In this document: positions 1 through 8,250 of the stretch, piece after piece
Position numbering within the stretch: position 1 is the first letter of the stretch
Layout of the letters: each line of letters opens with the position of its first letter
Assembly (NCBI GenBank): GCA_002686595.1
Contig: NYXZ01000011.1
Location: 5,710 to 48,609, forward strand
Length of the DNA stretch: 42,900 nucleotides
Direction: 5' to 3'
DNA from: Planctomycetota bacterium
GTDB lineage: Bacteria; Planctomycetota; UBA1135; GCA-002686595
The notes under the pieces: generated by a model
Told to the model about the DNA's origin: nothing
Database searches by the model: none
What the model saw: the letters and a program-made list of their open reading frames with translations, nothing else
Position numbers and translations under genes: made by a program

Positions 1-1808
1 AGTGTTTCGCCGCTCAACGCCGTTGACATGCTGGCTTGTCCGTTGGCATCTGTCAGGGCCGTGCCGAGGTCGGTGACCACGCCTCCATCCACGGAATGGG
101 CCCACACCAGAGCATCTGTCAAGGGCGCCATGGTCAGGGCATCGAAGACTTCCACCAGCACGCTGCCCGCCGCCGGATCTGGTCCGCTGGCGCCCAACTG
201 CGTGAAGAGCCCACTGACCGAGGGGCTGGCGTTCAAGGCGCGGTCATAAACCGTCACCGTGAAGTCGAGGGGCAAATCATCCGCCCCGATGATGTCCAGG
301 GCCACGGGGGCCGCGACGAAGAAGCCCTTCTCGTCACTACCCACGGTGTCGGGCAGGGTGCCGTTGCCGCCGAGGGAGGTAACCACCTCCACGGCGCGCA
401 CTTCCTCATCCGCATGACCCACCAGAGCGAAACCCCGTTGGTCTGAGCTAAAAACGGAAAGCTCACCGCCTTCCTGGCCGAAGCCCTCGAGCAGCGGCGG
501 CGTCATGTCAAACCACACGCCCTGGCGGCCAGGCTCAAGGGGATCCGTATCGAGCAACTCCACGGGGCTGGTGATGACACCGCGCTTGACGGCCATGGCC
601 ACGGCCAGTTCTCCGTCGGCGAAACGCCCCTCCAGGGAGCCGGGGGCCGTGAGCAGGTCGAGGATCTCCGGCATGATCTCCACCGGATTGGCCGTGCCGT
701 CCAGGCCAAGCTCGCGATAGAGCGCCATGGTGCGCGTCGGCCCGCCGCCTTCATCCGCTGGCGCCTCGCCGAAGAGGTAGATCAAGAGTGCGTCGTCCAC
801 AGCGGGCATCAGGGTGAACTCCGCCGTCAGGATCGGCAGGACTCCGTTTACATCATCGAGGCCGATGGCGTCCTGCGCCACGGCCCCCGTGTAACGGGTA
901 ATTGCCGTGGGCGGACCGAAGGCAGCGGTGGAAAACTCAAGCGTGGTTTCATCCAGCACTTCACCCGCGCCGTCGGAGATCTCCGCGCCCGTGGGCGAGA
1001 GGGTCAGGAGCACATCCGCGTCACCCCCCAAGGAAACCGGCTCGCCCTCCCCGTCCAAACTGCGCCAGCGCCAGGCCTGGGGCAAAGGTACGGGCACGGG
1101 CCCGCCGATGATCGTGTGGGGCACCGGTGCCGGGTTGAAGGGCGGTTCCAATCCATCAACGGTCACCAGCCATGAGGAAAGGTCCACGGTGGACTCGTCC
1201 ATGGGACGATCGAAGACCACGGTGATCTCAGTCGTCTCGCCTTGGTTGATGGTATCGGCAGAGGGCCAGGTGGCCAGCACCCGCGGCGTCGCTGGGCCAT
1301 CCAGGGAAACAATGAATCTGCCCAAATCCGCACTGACATTGTGGGGCAGTTCCTGGCCCGTGAGGTCGGTCACCACCGCCTCGCTCCGCAGGCGCACCAC
1401 ATAACCCGAACCGGGTTGGAGCGGCGCCACCGGCACGATCAACACCAGGCGTCCGTTCCCCAGAACCGGGGGTGGATCGATGATGGGAGTGGGAATGCCG
1501 AAATCGATCTCCACCATTTCGAAGGCGCCCAAAAGGCTGTCCGGAGCCAGGGATTCGCTGAACTCCAGCACCACCGGCGTTGCGAAGTGGGCTGTGCTGC
1601 CCTGGGGCCACATACCCACCAGGGATGGCTCGCCCTGGAGTACCCATTCGCCGGGCAGCGGGGTTGTGGCCGGGTTGCCCGAACCCAGATCGCCACCCCC
1701 ACCCCCGGGCTGGCAGCCATTGGGCGTGTAGATGCAAAGGGGGCTGTCGCAGGCGCTGAGGGAGAGGGACAGGAGCGCCAGAGAGGTACTGAGACGGCGG
1801 AAGAGCAT
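1..1808 (-). CDS. Large Ig-like-domain lipoprotein, 3' end outside window
   Basis: Reading on the minus strand from ATG at 1808, an open frame runs to the window edge with no stop (about 602 codons seen). The N-terminus is a lipoprotein signal: basic MLFRR, a hydrophobic stretch, then the lipobox L-S-A-C with Cys20, followed by a Gly-rich linker. The mature part looks like a string of beta-sandwich modules. Two stretches resemble SbsA-type Ig-like domains (phrases such as VVFDRPMDES and TPVVLEFSESLAPDS), and the last visible part contains ALTDANGQASMSTALSG, typical of bacterial Ig-like or carboxypeptidase-regulatory-like repeats. It is probably anchored in a membrane with the repeats exposed, in an adhesive or structural role. 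No catalytic motif is seen. It is divergent from the TPR gene at 2111. The product class is well supported; the function is not known. Confidence 0.8.
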   Translation of the reverse strand, partial: MLFRRLSTSLALLSLSLSACDSPLCIYTPNGCQPGGGGGDLGSGNPATTPLPGEWVLQGEPSLVGMWPQGSTAHFATPVVLEFSESLAPDSLLGAFEMVEIDFGIPTPIIDPPPVLGNGRLVLIVPVAPLQPGSGYVVRLRSEAVVTDLTGQELPHNVSADLGRFIVSLDGPATPRVLATWPSADTINQGETTEITVVFDRPMDESTVDLSSWLVTVDGLEPPFNPAPVPHTIIGGPVPVPLPQAWRWRSLDGEGEPVSLGGDADVLLTLSPTGAEISDGAGEVLDETTLEFSTAAFGPPTAITRYTGAVAQDAIGLDDVNGVLPILTAEFTLMPAVDDALLIYLFGEAPADEGGGPTRTMALYRELGLDGTANPVEIMPEILDLLTAPGSLEGRFADGELAVAMAVKRGVITSPVELLDTDPLEPGRQGVWFDMTPPLLEGFGQEGGELSVFSSDQRGFALVGHADEEVRAVEVVTSLGGNGTLPDTVGSDEKGFFVAAPVALDIIGADDLPLDFTVTVYDRALNASPSVSGLFTQLGASGPDPAAGSVLVEVFDALTMAPLTDALVWAHSVDGGVVTDLGTALTDANGQASMSTALSGET

Positions 1809-1935
1809 GGGTGGTGAACGGGGACGCTTGGGTCGCCCCTATCTTCCCGGAACTGGCGCCCAGGACCAGCCTCACGGGGAAAAAGTGGATTTTTGGGAGC
1901 GTGACTCGTGGACCGGGAGAGCTACAAACCGCTCC

Positions 1936-2004
1936 CTAGGAGTCTGACGCCGCATCGGCGCCGATGGCATCGCTGTAGTAGGGGATTTACCAACGGACTC
2001 CTAG
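1936..2004. repeat. Palindromic interspersed repeat, copy A (diverged)
   Basis: This 69-bp element has perfect 9-bp terminal inverted repeats, CTAGGAGTC at 1936-1944 and GACTCCTAG at 1996-2004. Its right half (GTAGTAGGGGATTT then CCAACGGACTCC) matches copies at 26252-26321 and 36698-36767. The left half has diverged and contains a perfect 14-bp palindrome (CATCGGCGCCGATG, 1953-1966). It lies between two divergently transcribed genes, upstream of both starts. It looks like a REP- or MITE-like element; no transposase is present in the window. Confidence 0.7.
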
Positions 2005-2038
2005 CTGCTTCCGCCCCTATCTCGGTCACCCTGACCGA

Positions 2039-2066
2039 TGGACCGCAGCCCGGACGCCGGTAGAAT
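2039..2066 (+). promoter_or_regulatory. Possible sigma-70 promoter for the TPR operon
   Basis: TGGACC (2039-2044) and TAGAAT (2061-2066) are separated by 16 bp, each a 4-5/6 match to the sigma-70 boxes, 45 bp before the ATG at 2111. An inverted repeat GGTCA-CCC-TGACC (2024-2036) lies just upstream and could be an operator. The GC-rich background makes chance matches possible. Apart from this and the palindromic repeat, nothing else is recognisable in the 1809-2110 gap. Confidence 0.3.
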
Positions 2067-2110
2067 GGTCCGCCCCCCGGCGCACGCCAGCGCATCCCAG
2101 GGCCCACGCC

Positions 2111-4273
2111 ATGCACCATTTCACCTTTAATAGAGTCTCCACTCCGGCGGCGGGCCTGCTGCCCGTCCTCGGTCTCCTGCTGGCGCAGGCCTGTGCCACG
2201 GCCCCCGCCGCGCCGGAAAGCCCGTCCACCCCGGAGAGTTCCGGCGAAGTGGATGGGTCTCTGGACGCGCCAGCCGCTCCCGGCCCTTCCGACGCGCCCA
2301 ATGCACCGGCTTCCTCCGACGAGCCCGGGCCGGACCAGGAAACGAGTAACTCCGTCGCGGACTCGCCCCTGGCTGCGATCCAGGCCGCGCTGGAAGCCGG
2401 CGAACTCGAAACGGCCTGGCGTGGGCTCGGTGCCTTGCTGCTGGCCAACCACTTGCAGCGGGCCCGGGACCTGGTGGCCGTCGGTGAGCACCTGGAAGCC
2501 CTGGAGGAGTTCGACGGCGCCCTGGCCCTGGACGGGCGCAGCCTGGAAGCGCTCCTCGGCCGCGGGGAAGCCTGCCTGGCCATCGGCATCGCAGGCAACG
2601 ACGCCTTTTTCCTGGAAGACGGGCGCGCCAACCTGGTCAAGGCCGCGCGTCTTCACGATCTGCCAGGGGCCTGGTTGGCGGCCAGCCGCGCCTCGCGCCT
2701 GGGCTTCGACTACTCCGCGGACCCCCAGCGCCGCGGCACACTTGCCCTGGATGCCCTGGAACAGGCGCGGCGCGGCGCGGCCCTGGCGGAGGACCAGGCC
2801 CTCGGGACAGCGGGGACAACCGGCGGATTGCTGCCAGCGCGGGTGCGGGCCGAAGCCGCCTTCCGCGCCTGGTTGGCCACCCGCGAGGGCCTGCTCAAGT
2901 CTTCGCCAGAGGCCCTCTTCCAGGAGACCGAGGACAACCTGATGGTCACCCTGGCGGAGCAGCCAGCCGATCCCTGGCCCTATCTGGAACTGGCCAACCT
3001 CTACCAATGGGCGGGACGCTTGGACGACACGCTGCAGGCCCTCTTGCGCGGCCTGGAACTCAACCCCCTGGACCCGGCCCTGCTCGAACGCCTCGGCGCC
3101 GTGGGCAGGGAAGTCGGCGGGCGCGCGCGCTTGCTCGAGATCTACGGAAAGCTCGCCGCCGACAATCCTGACCAGGCCGTGCTGCTGCGTCTGATTGGCA
3201 CGGAGACATTCTGGAGTGCCCTGGAGGCACTCGAAGCCAGCCAGGGCGGGGCCGAACTCTTCCGCCGGGCAGAGGCCGCCTTCCGCCGCTGCCGGGAAGT
3301 CGACGAGCTCTTCACCGAGGAATGCCTGGGTTGGGAAATCACCTGCCGCAACGGCCTCGGCTACGCCCTCTACCACGCCGCTGACTTGAAGGGGGCGCGG
3401 CGGGCATTCCTCTCCATGGAGGAGCTCAAGGAAGGCGGCCTGACCTGGCAATTGGGCCAGCGCCTGCCCTCGGGTCTGATGGGACTCTCCTTCATCGTCG
3501 ATCGCCTGGCCCGGGATGTGAACGTGAGCACCATGGAGGTCGACAACCTCGAAAGCCTGGAACAGGCGGCGGCCATCTCCGATTACCTGCACGCCTATGA
3601 CCCGGAGCATCCGGAGTGGGCCAACAACGCGGGTTTCTTCAACCGCGACTACGCCTTCGCCCTGGAGACCCAGGCCCAGGCCCAACTGCACGGGGCGTTG
3701 CGCGCAGCCGACGAAGCTGCCACGCCGCAGGAAGAGGCCGCGGCCCAGGCCCAAACCGCCGCCGGCCTGGTTCACCTGACACGGGCGCGGGAACGGATGG
3801 AACGCAGTTACGCCGCCTACGTCAACGCTGCGCGCCTCTCTGATGAGGATGTGCGCGTAGTCAACGACACTGGCCTGATCCTGACCTACTACCTGCAGCG
3901 TGACCTGGCCGCCGCGGAGAGCTACCTGTTGCGCGCCGTGGCCCTGGGGAAACAACAACTCGAGGCCCGCACCAATACCGATGGCGAAGCCATCCTCGAC
4001 GAAGATCAACTCTACAACCTGCTCAACGCCTGGGGCGATGCGCACCAAAACCTCGGCGTCCTTTACCTGACGCTGAAATACGATCCCGGCACGGCCCGCG
4101 ACTGGTTCGAGAAAGCCGTCGAGATCGGACCTGATCCCCGGGAAGCCATCACCATGCCCCGCGGCTACCTGGCCCAATGCGACCTGGCCCTGGCCGGCAA
4201 ACTGGACCCCGCCACCTTGCCCCGCTGGGGAGTCCCCCCCGGAGAGCACACAGAAAACGAAACGAACAAGTGA
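2111..4273 (+). CDS. Exported TPR-repeat protein (first of a paralogous pair)
   Basis: The 720-residue protein starts at ATG 2111 with a hydrophobic signal region ending at LAQAC (Cys28). That is a weak lipobox, so it may be a lipoprotein or a cleaved secreted protein. A Pro/Ala/Ser-rich linker (about 29-80) leads into an almost entirely helical body with TPR-like repeats, for example the stretch from YLELANLYQWAGRLDDTLQA through LLRGLELNPLDPALLE. Towards the C-terminus it has WANNAGFFNRD and VVNDTGLILTYYL, motifs also found in the next protein, so the two are paralogues. Its stop overlaps the GTG start of the next gene, indicating translational coupling. TPR proteins usually scaffold complexes; the partner here is unknown. 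A long open frame on the opposite strand is a GC-rich shadow. Confidence 0.85.
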   Translation: MHHFTFNRVSTPAAGLLPVLGLLLAQACATAPAAPESPSTPESSGEVDGSLDAPAAPGPSDAPNAPASSDEPGPDQETSNSVADSPLAAIQAALEAGELETAWRGLGALLLANHLQRARDLVAVGEHLEALEEFDGALALDGRSLEALLGRGEACLAIGIAGNDAFFLEDGRANLVKAARLHDLPGAWLAASRASRLGFDYSADPQRRGTLALDALEQARRGAALAEDQALGTAGTTGGLLPARVRAEAAFRAWLATREGLLKSSPEALFQETEDNLMVTLAEQPADPWPYLELANLYQWAGRLDDTLQALLRGLELNPLDPALLERLGAVGREVGGRARLLEIYGKLAADNPDQAVLLRLIGTETFWSALEALEASQGGAELFRRAEAAFRRCREVDELFTEECLGWEITCRNGLGYALYHAADLKGARRAFLSMEELKEGGLTWQLGQRLPSGLMGLSFIVDRLARDVNVSTMEVDNLESLEQAAAISDYLHAYDPEHPEWANNAGFFNRDYAFALETQAQAQLHGALRAADEAATPQEEAAAQAQTAAGLVHLTRARERMERSYAAYVNAARLSDEDVRVVNDTGLILTYYLQRDLAAAESYLLRAVALGKQQLEARTNTDGEAILDEDQLYNLLNAWGDAHQNLGVLYLTLKYDPGTARDWFEKAVEIGPDPREAITMPRGYLAQCDLALAGKLDPATLPRWGVPPGEHTENETNK

Positions 4274-5940
4274 TACACACCAACCGCCTGATCATCCCGA
4301 TTGTCCTGGGCCTTGCGCCCAGTTTCCCCCTGAGCGCCGCCGCCGCGGCCAACTGCCAGGAAGAAGCCCAGAGTTCGCCCCATGAACTGCTCGAGCGGGG
4401 CCGCCGCGATTTGGAACGGGGGAACCCGGACAAGGCTTTGGCCCTTTTCGAAGAAGCGGACATCCTGAGCGGCGGCGACTTCAGCACGCGCTTCTGGGTG
4501 TTGCGTACATGGATAGCCCTCGGGCGTTTCAATGACACATTGGACGCCGTGGAACGCCTGGTGACGAACGGCGTTGGCGGTGAACGCATCGACTACCTTT
4601 TCGGCATGGCCCTGCACGGCAAGGGCGCCGCCTATCTCGACCAGGGTGTGCGGGACAACTCTGTGGGCATGGCCTTCAACGACGCCTTGGGATATCTACT
4701 GAGTGCCACCGAGGCCGCGCCCGACGAGTTCCCCGACGCCTGGGCACCCTTGGCCGAGGCGGCTTGGTATTCCCAGGACCTGGTCGTGGCGCGGGAAGCA
4801 GCGGAGAAGGCCGTCAGTCTGAAAAAGCGCGATGCGAAGGCCGCCTATGTGCTCGGGCGCGTAGCCCTTTCCCAGTTCGTGGCCGTCAAGGACAACAGCG
4901 CACGCGCCGAGCAGGCCGCGGCACACCACAAGCGAGCGCGGCAGGCCTTCGAGTCTGGCATCGCAATCTTGCGTAAGCCCAAGGAGGCCGCTGACATGAC
5001 CCTCCTGGCCAAACTCCAGGCGCGCTTGGGTGACACCCTATTGTGGAAGCAGGCAACAGTGGACGCCGGCAAGGCCTATGGGGCCGCCATGGGTTGGGAT
5101 CCCACGGCCGTGGACTACGGTCAACTCTGGGGCAGCCTGGGCGCCGAGGGACTCTTGGCAGCCCTGGAAATCGGAGCTGAGGCCTTCACGAAAAACCACG
5201 GATCGGAAAGCAAGGCCGACGCCACGCTGCTCTGGTGGTTGGGCTACGGGCGCTTCAGTGCCGTGGACTACGCCGGCGCGGAAGAGGCCTTCACTAGTTG
5301 CGTGGCCAAGTGGCCCGACTATGTGAACAGTTGGTTCTACATCGGCATGAGCCGTTACCACCAAACCAAGTACCTGGAAGCTGGTGAGGCATTTGCACAG
5401 AACTGGGATGCGGATCCCAACGACTTGGTCGCTTCCATCGATAGCAACCGCGAAACGAACACGGCCATCTTCCAATATGTGATTGGCCAGCTGGCCGCCA
5501 AGCAGAAGTTCGTCTATGCCGCCAAGCTCTCGGAAGCCCTGGCCGGCTCCCAACCGGACGATTGGCGCTTTCCCAACAACGCCGGCCTTTTCTGGCGCAA
5601 CCAGGGCGAAGTGCTCCTGCGTGGCCTGGGACGCAGCGCCAAGACCAAGGCCAAGGCCGCGGAGTTCTTTGAACTGGCCCTGGTGCAGTACGAGGCTGCC
5701 TTGGCTCTCGACCCGCAACATCCAAACCTGCTGAACGACACGGGTGTCATCTTGCACTACGGTTTGGCCCGCGAGGACGAACGAGCGCTGGACCTCTATC
5801 GCCAAGCGATTAAGTACGCCGAAGAACGCCTGGGCCGTGACGGGCTGACCACCGAGGAGAAGGATCTCTACGAAACTGCTCTGCGGGACGGGAAGAACAA
5901 CCTCAAGAAGCTAGAGAATGGCGAACGCCGTAATGGCTGA
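4270..5940 (+). CDS. Exported TPR-repeat protein (second of a paralogous pair)
   Basis: I place the start at GTG 4270, which overlaps the preceding TGA (GTGA). It yields a proper signal peptide (hydrophobic LIIPIVLGLAPSFPLSAAAAA before the mature Gln/Glu-rich start), whereas the longer frame from 4177 would put an Arg/Pro-rich tail before it. The protein is about 556 residues and helical, with TPR-like units (for example LLERGRRDLERGNPDKALA and ADYAGAEEAFTSCV-like repeats). It shares the pattern FPNNAGLFWRN and LLNDTGVILHYGL with the upstream gene, so the pair arose by duplication. The next gene follows with no gap, so all three form one operon. It probably acts in the periplasm or on the surface; the partner is unknown. 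Confidence 0.82.
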   Translation: MIHTNRLIIPIVLGLAPSFPLSAAAAANCQEEAQSSPHELLERGRRDLERGNPDKALALFEEADILSGGDFSTRFWVLRTWIALGRFNDTLDAVERLVTNGVGGERIDYLFGMALHGKGAAYLDQGVRDNSVGMAFNDALGYLLSATEAAPDEFPDAWAPLAEAAWYSQDLVVAREAAEKAVSLKKRDAKAAYVLGRVALSQFVAVKDNSARAEQAAAHHKRARQAFESGIAILRKPKEAADMTLLAKLQARLGDTLLWKQATVDAGKAYGAAMGWDPTAVDYGQLWGSLGAEGLLAALEIGAEAFTKNHGSESKADATLLWWLGYGRFSAVDYAGAEEAFTSCVAKWPDYVNSWFYIGMSRYHQTKYLEAGEAFAQNWDADPNDLVASIDSNRETNTAIFQYVIGQLAAKQKFVYAAKLSEALAGSQPDDWRFPNNAGLFWRNQGEVLLRGLGRSAKTKAKAAEFFELALVQYEAALALDPQHPNLLNDTGVILHYGLAREDERALDLYRQAIKYAEERLGRDGLTTEEKDLYETALRDGKNNLKKLENGERRNG

Positions 5941-6822
5941 GTGACAGCCATGTCCAACTCCGGTGCCTGGCTGACTTCGGGCTCGGGGGCTGACCCCCTG
6001 ATCATTCTGCGTTCCGATTTCTGGGGCTACAACTCCATCGGGATCATAGGCAGCGAGGCAGCCTGTGCGGTTGATCCCGGCGTCCGGCCAGTCGAAATCG
6101 TGCGCCTGCGCCGCAGCCTGGAAACGCGTCGAGGCCAGCGTCCGGTTTCAGAGGTGGTGCTGACCCACTCACACCACGATCACATTCGCGGCTGGCGCGC
6201 CTTCCCCGGAGCCCGGATTTGCATGCCGCGCATCGCAGCGGAAAAACCCGAGGAAGCCCGGCGCCGTATTCTGTCATCCGTAGGCGCTATCGATGGGCAC
6301 TTGGGCGTGGAGGTGGCAGACTTCGTTTATCCACAGGCGGACGAGGCCTTCGCGGATTCCCTGAGCTTCGACTTGGGCGACTGTCCAGTGGAGCTGCGCT
6401 TCCTGCCCGGTCACTCCAACTGCACCAGTGTCGTCTATCTGCCGAGCTGCAAGACGCTCTTGACCGCCGACTACCTGGTAATGCCCGGGCTGCCCTACTG
6501 TCGCTGGGAAGTGGAGCCCTTTGAAACGGCCCTGCGCACCATGGACCGCTGGTGCGTGGAGTGGGGCGTGGACCGCATTGTCCCGGCCCACAACGCTGTG
6601 CTGGAAGGACCGGCGGTGCGCACCGCCATCGCTCAGGACCTCGCTTACTTCGCTGACTTGCGCGAAGTGCTGAGCAACTGCCTAGCGGATGGCGCGGAGC
6701 GGGAAACTGCTGTGCGCCGAGCCGCCAAGACCATGGGAGAGCGCCGCGGCCGAGATGTCGGCGGCCGACGCCGCCAGGATCTGGACAACGCCCGGCGCGT
6801 GTTGCGGACACTTGAGGAATGA
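5941..6822 (+). CDS. Metallo-beta-lactamase-fold hydrolase
   Basis: A 293-residue cytoplasmic protein of the metallo-beta-lactamase fold. The zinc motif HxHxDH is intact as THSHHDH (H76, H78, D80, H81). It is followed by the expected downstream ligands: His in FLPGHSN, Asp in LLTADYL and His in VPAHNAV. This is a glyoxalase-II-like metal site, so a two-zinc hydrolase is likely; the substrate cannot be told. The C-terminal 60 residues are Arg/Ala-rich and helical. GTG at 5941 directly follows the previous stop; ATG 5950 is an equally plausible start. It is the third gene of the TPR operon and ends 16 bp from the convergent transporter gene. Confidence 0.85.
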   Translation: MTAMSNSGAWLTSGSGADPLIILRSDFWGYNSIGIIGSEAACAVDPGVRPVEIVRLRRSLETRRGQRPVSEVVLTHSHHDHIRGWRAFPGARICMPRIAAEKPEEARRRILSSVGAIDGHLGVEVADFVYPQADEAFADSLSFDLGDCPVELRFLPGHSNCTSVVYLPSCKTLLTADYLVMPGLPYCRWEVEPFETALRTMDRWCVEWGVDRIVPAHNAVLEGPAVRTAIAQDLAYFADLREVLSNCLADGAERETAVRRAAKTMGERRGRDVGGRRRQDLDNARRVLRTLEE

Positions 6823-6838
6823 ACTGCCGCCAATGGTC

Positions 6839-8068
6839 TCAACGGGATGCCGGGCGCAACAACAGCAGGCACGATACAACCAGAGCACCAGAGGCGGCGA
6901 ACAAGCCGCGCACTCCGAGCACGGGCAAGAGCGCCCCTCCCACCGGTCCGGCCAAGGCCACCGCCAGGGTGCGGGCCCCGAATACGATTCCGAAGGCGCC
7001 TCCGCGCCGATCGGTACTGATCTCCGCCGCTGCCAAGCCGAAGGCGCTGGGTGCGGCGCCGGCGGTGGAAACGCCCAGGGCCAGGCGCGCCAGCACCACG
7101 ACGGCGTAGACCGGGGCCAGGGCATGGCACCAGAGGCAAGCCGCTGTCATGGACGCGCACAAAAAGAGCGTCGGACGGTGGCCACGGCGATCCGCTCGCT
7201 TACCCCACTTCGGTAGCGCGATCAGATTTGCCAGGGCCAGGGCCGTGAAAAGCAGGCTGGTGTAATGGGCACTGACATCCGCGCCGGTGGCGCCTGCTCC
7301 CCGGAGGTCGCGCACGAAAAACTCCAGCTGTGGATTTGTGGCGCCCAGCCCAAACTGAATCCAGAAGAGCAGGATGATGCCGCTGCGCAGGGAACGATTG
7401 GCCCAGGCATCCCGAATGTCACCCAGGGTGCCACCCAGGATTGCGCGCCCCAGGGAGAGCGGGCCTTCGTGTCGTCCGCGTTCACGCCGGCGCTGGGTGG
7501 AGGTGTCCTCCCGGGCTAGCAACAGGACCAAGAGGGCTGCCGCGCCGGCGCAGCCAGCCACCCAACCGAAAACCGCCCGGTGCCCCACGCTCTCCCCCAC
7601 CAAGCCCCCGAGCAGGGGGCCGATGACCGCCCCCAGGGCCAGGGCCGTCTGCAGCGTGCCGGCCACGCGGCCCTGGCGCCCGGGCGGCGCCTGGACGCTG
7701 ACCAAGGTGATGCTCGGGGCCACAAAGCCCGAGAAGGTGCCCTGGCCCAGGCGCAACAGAAACAACTGCCAGGGTGTTGTGGCAAAGGCCATGGCCCCCA
7801 CAAACACCACGATGCCCAAGAGGGCGCGGATCACCATCAGCTTGCGACCATAACGATCGCCCAGGCCGCCCCAGAGCGGCGAGGCCACGGTGGCCGCCAG
7901 GGGCGCGGCACCGAAGATCAGCCCACTCCAGAGCGCTACCTCTGCCCGGCCCTCCAAGCCCAGTTCCTCCAACAGACTGGGGAAGAATGGCAGAAAGCTC
8001 ATCATCCCGATGCCGGCCAGGAGATTGGCAGACCAAACCACCCACCATGTGCGTTTCCAGGAATCCAC
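6839..8068 (-). CDS. MFS-family transporter (12-TM efflux type)
   Basis: A 409-residue integral membrane protein with about 12 hydrophobic segments in two halves joined by a charged Arg-rich loop (STQRRRERGRHEG). The MFS signature between TM2 and TM3 is clear as GGLGDRYGRKLMV (G-x-x-x-D-R-x-G-R), with a relaxed equivalent in the second half (KRADRRGHRP). The TM5 region has a motif-C-like run (ALGAVIGPLLGGLVGE), typical of drug:H+ antiporters, so export is more likely than uptake. The substrate is not deducible. The start is GTG 8068; the gene lies 182 bp downstream of the HD-GYP gene on the same strand. Confidence 0.88.
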   Translation of the reverse strand: MDSWKRTWWVVWSANLLAGIGMMSFLPFFPSLLEELGLEGRAEVALWSGLIFGAAPLAATVASPLWGGLGDRYGRKLMVIRALLGIVVFVGAMAFATTPWQLFLLRLGQGTFSGFVAPSITLVSVQAPPGRQGRVAGTLQTALALGAVIGPLLGGLVGESVGHRAVFGWVAGCAGAAALLVLLLAREDTSTQRRRERGRHEGPLSLGRAILGGTLGDIRDAWANRSLRSGIILLFWIQFGLGATNPQLEFFVRDLRGAGATGADVSAHYTSLLFTALALANLIALPKWGKRADRRGHRPTLFLCASMTAACLWCHALAPVYAVVVLARLALGVSTAGAAPSAFGLAAAEISTDRRGGAFGIVFGARTLAVALAGPVGGALLPVLGVRGLFAASGALVVSCLLLLRPASR

Positions 8069-8250
8069 GCCTAGAGCATTGCTTCAACGGCAGGCCAATG
8101 CCCGCACCCATTAGGGAAAACAGCCAGGAGTACCGGGAGAAGCCCGGCGTTCAATGACAGTCAACAGGAAGCTGTAATAGATTCCCTACTCAAACCGCCT
8201 CCAGCAGTCAGGCGTGTCCAGCATTGTTACCCACGCCCAACCGGGGTCTC

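Noticed and set aside
1922-4249. 775-residue open frame antisense to the first TPR gene
   Set aside because: Low-complexity Gly/Gln/Arg-rich composition; it mirrors the codon pattern of a well-supported TPR gene on the other strand and begins inside the repeat element.
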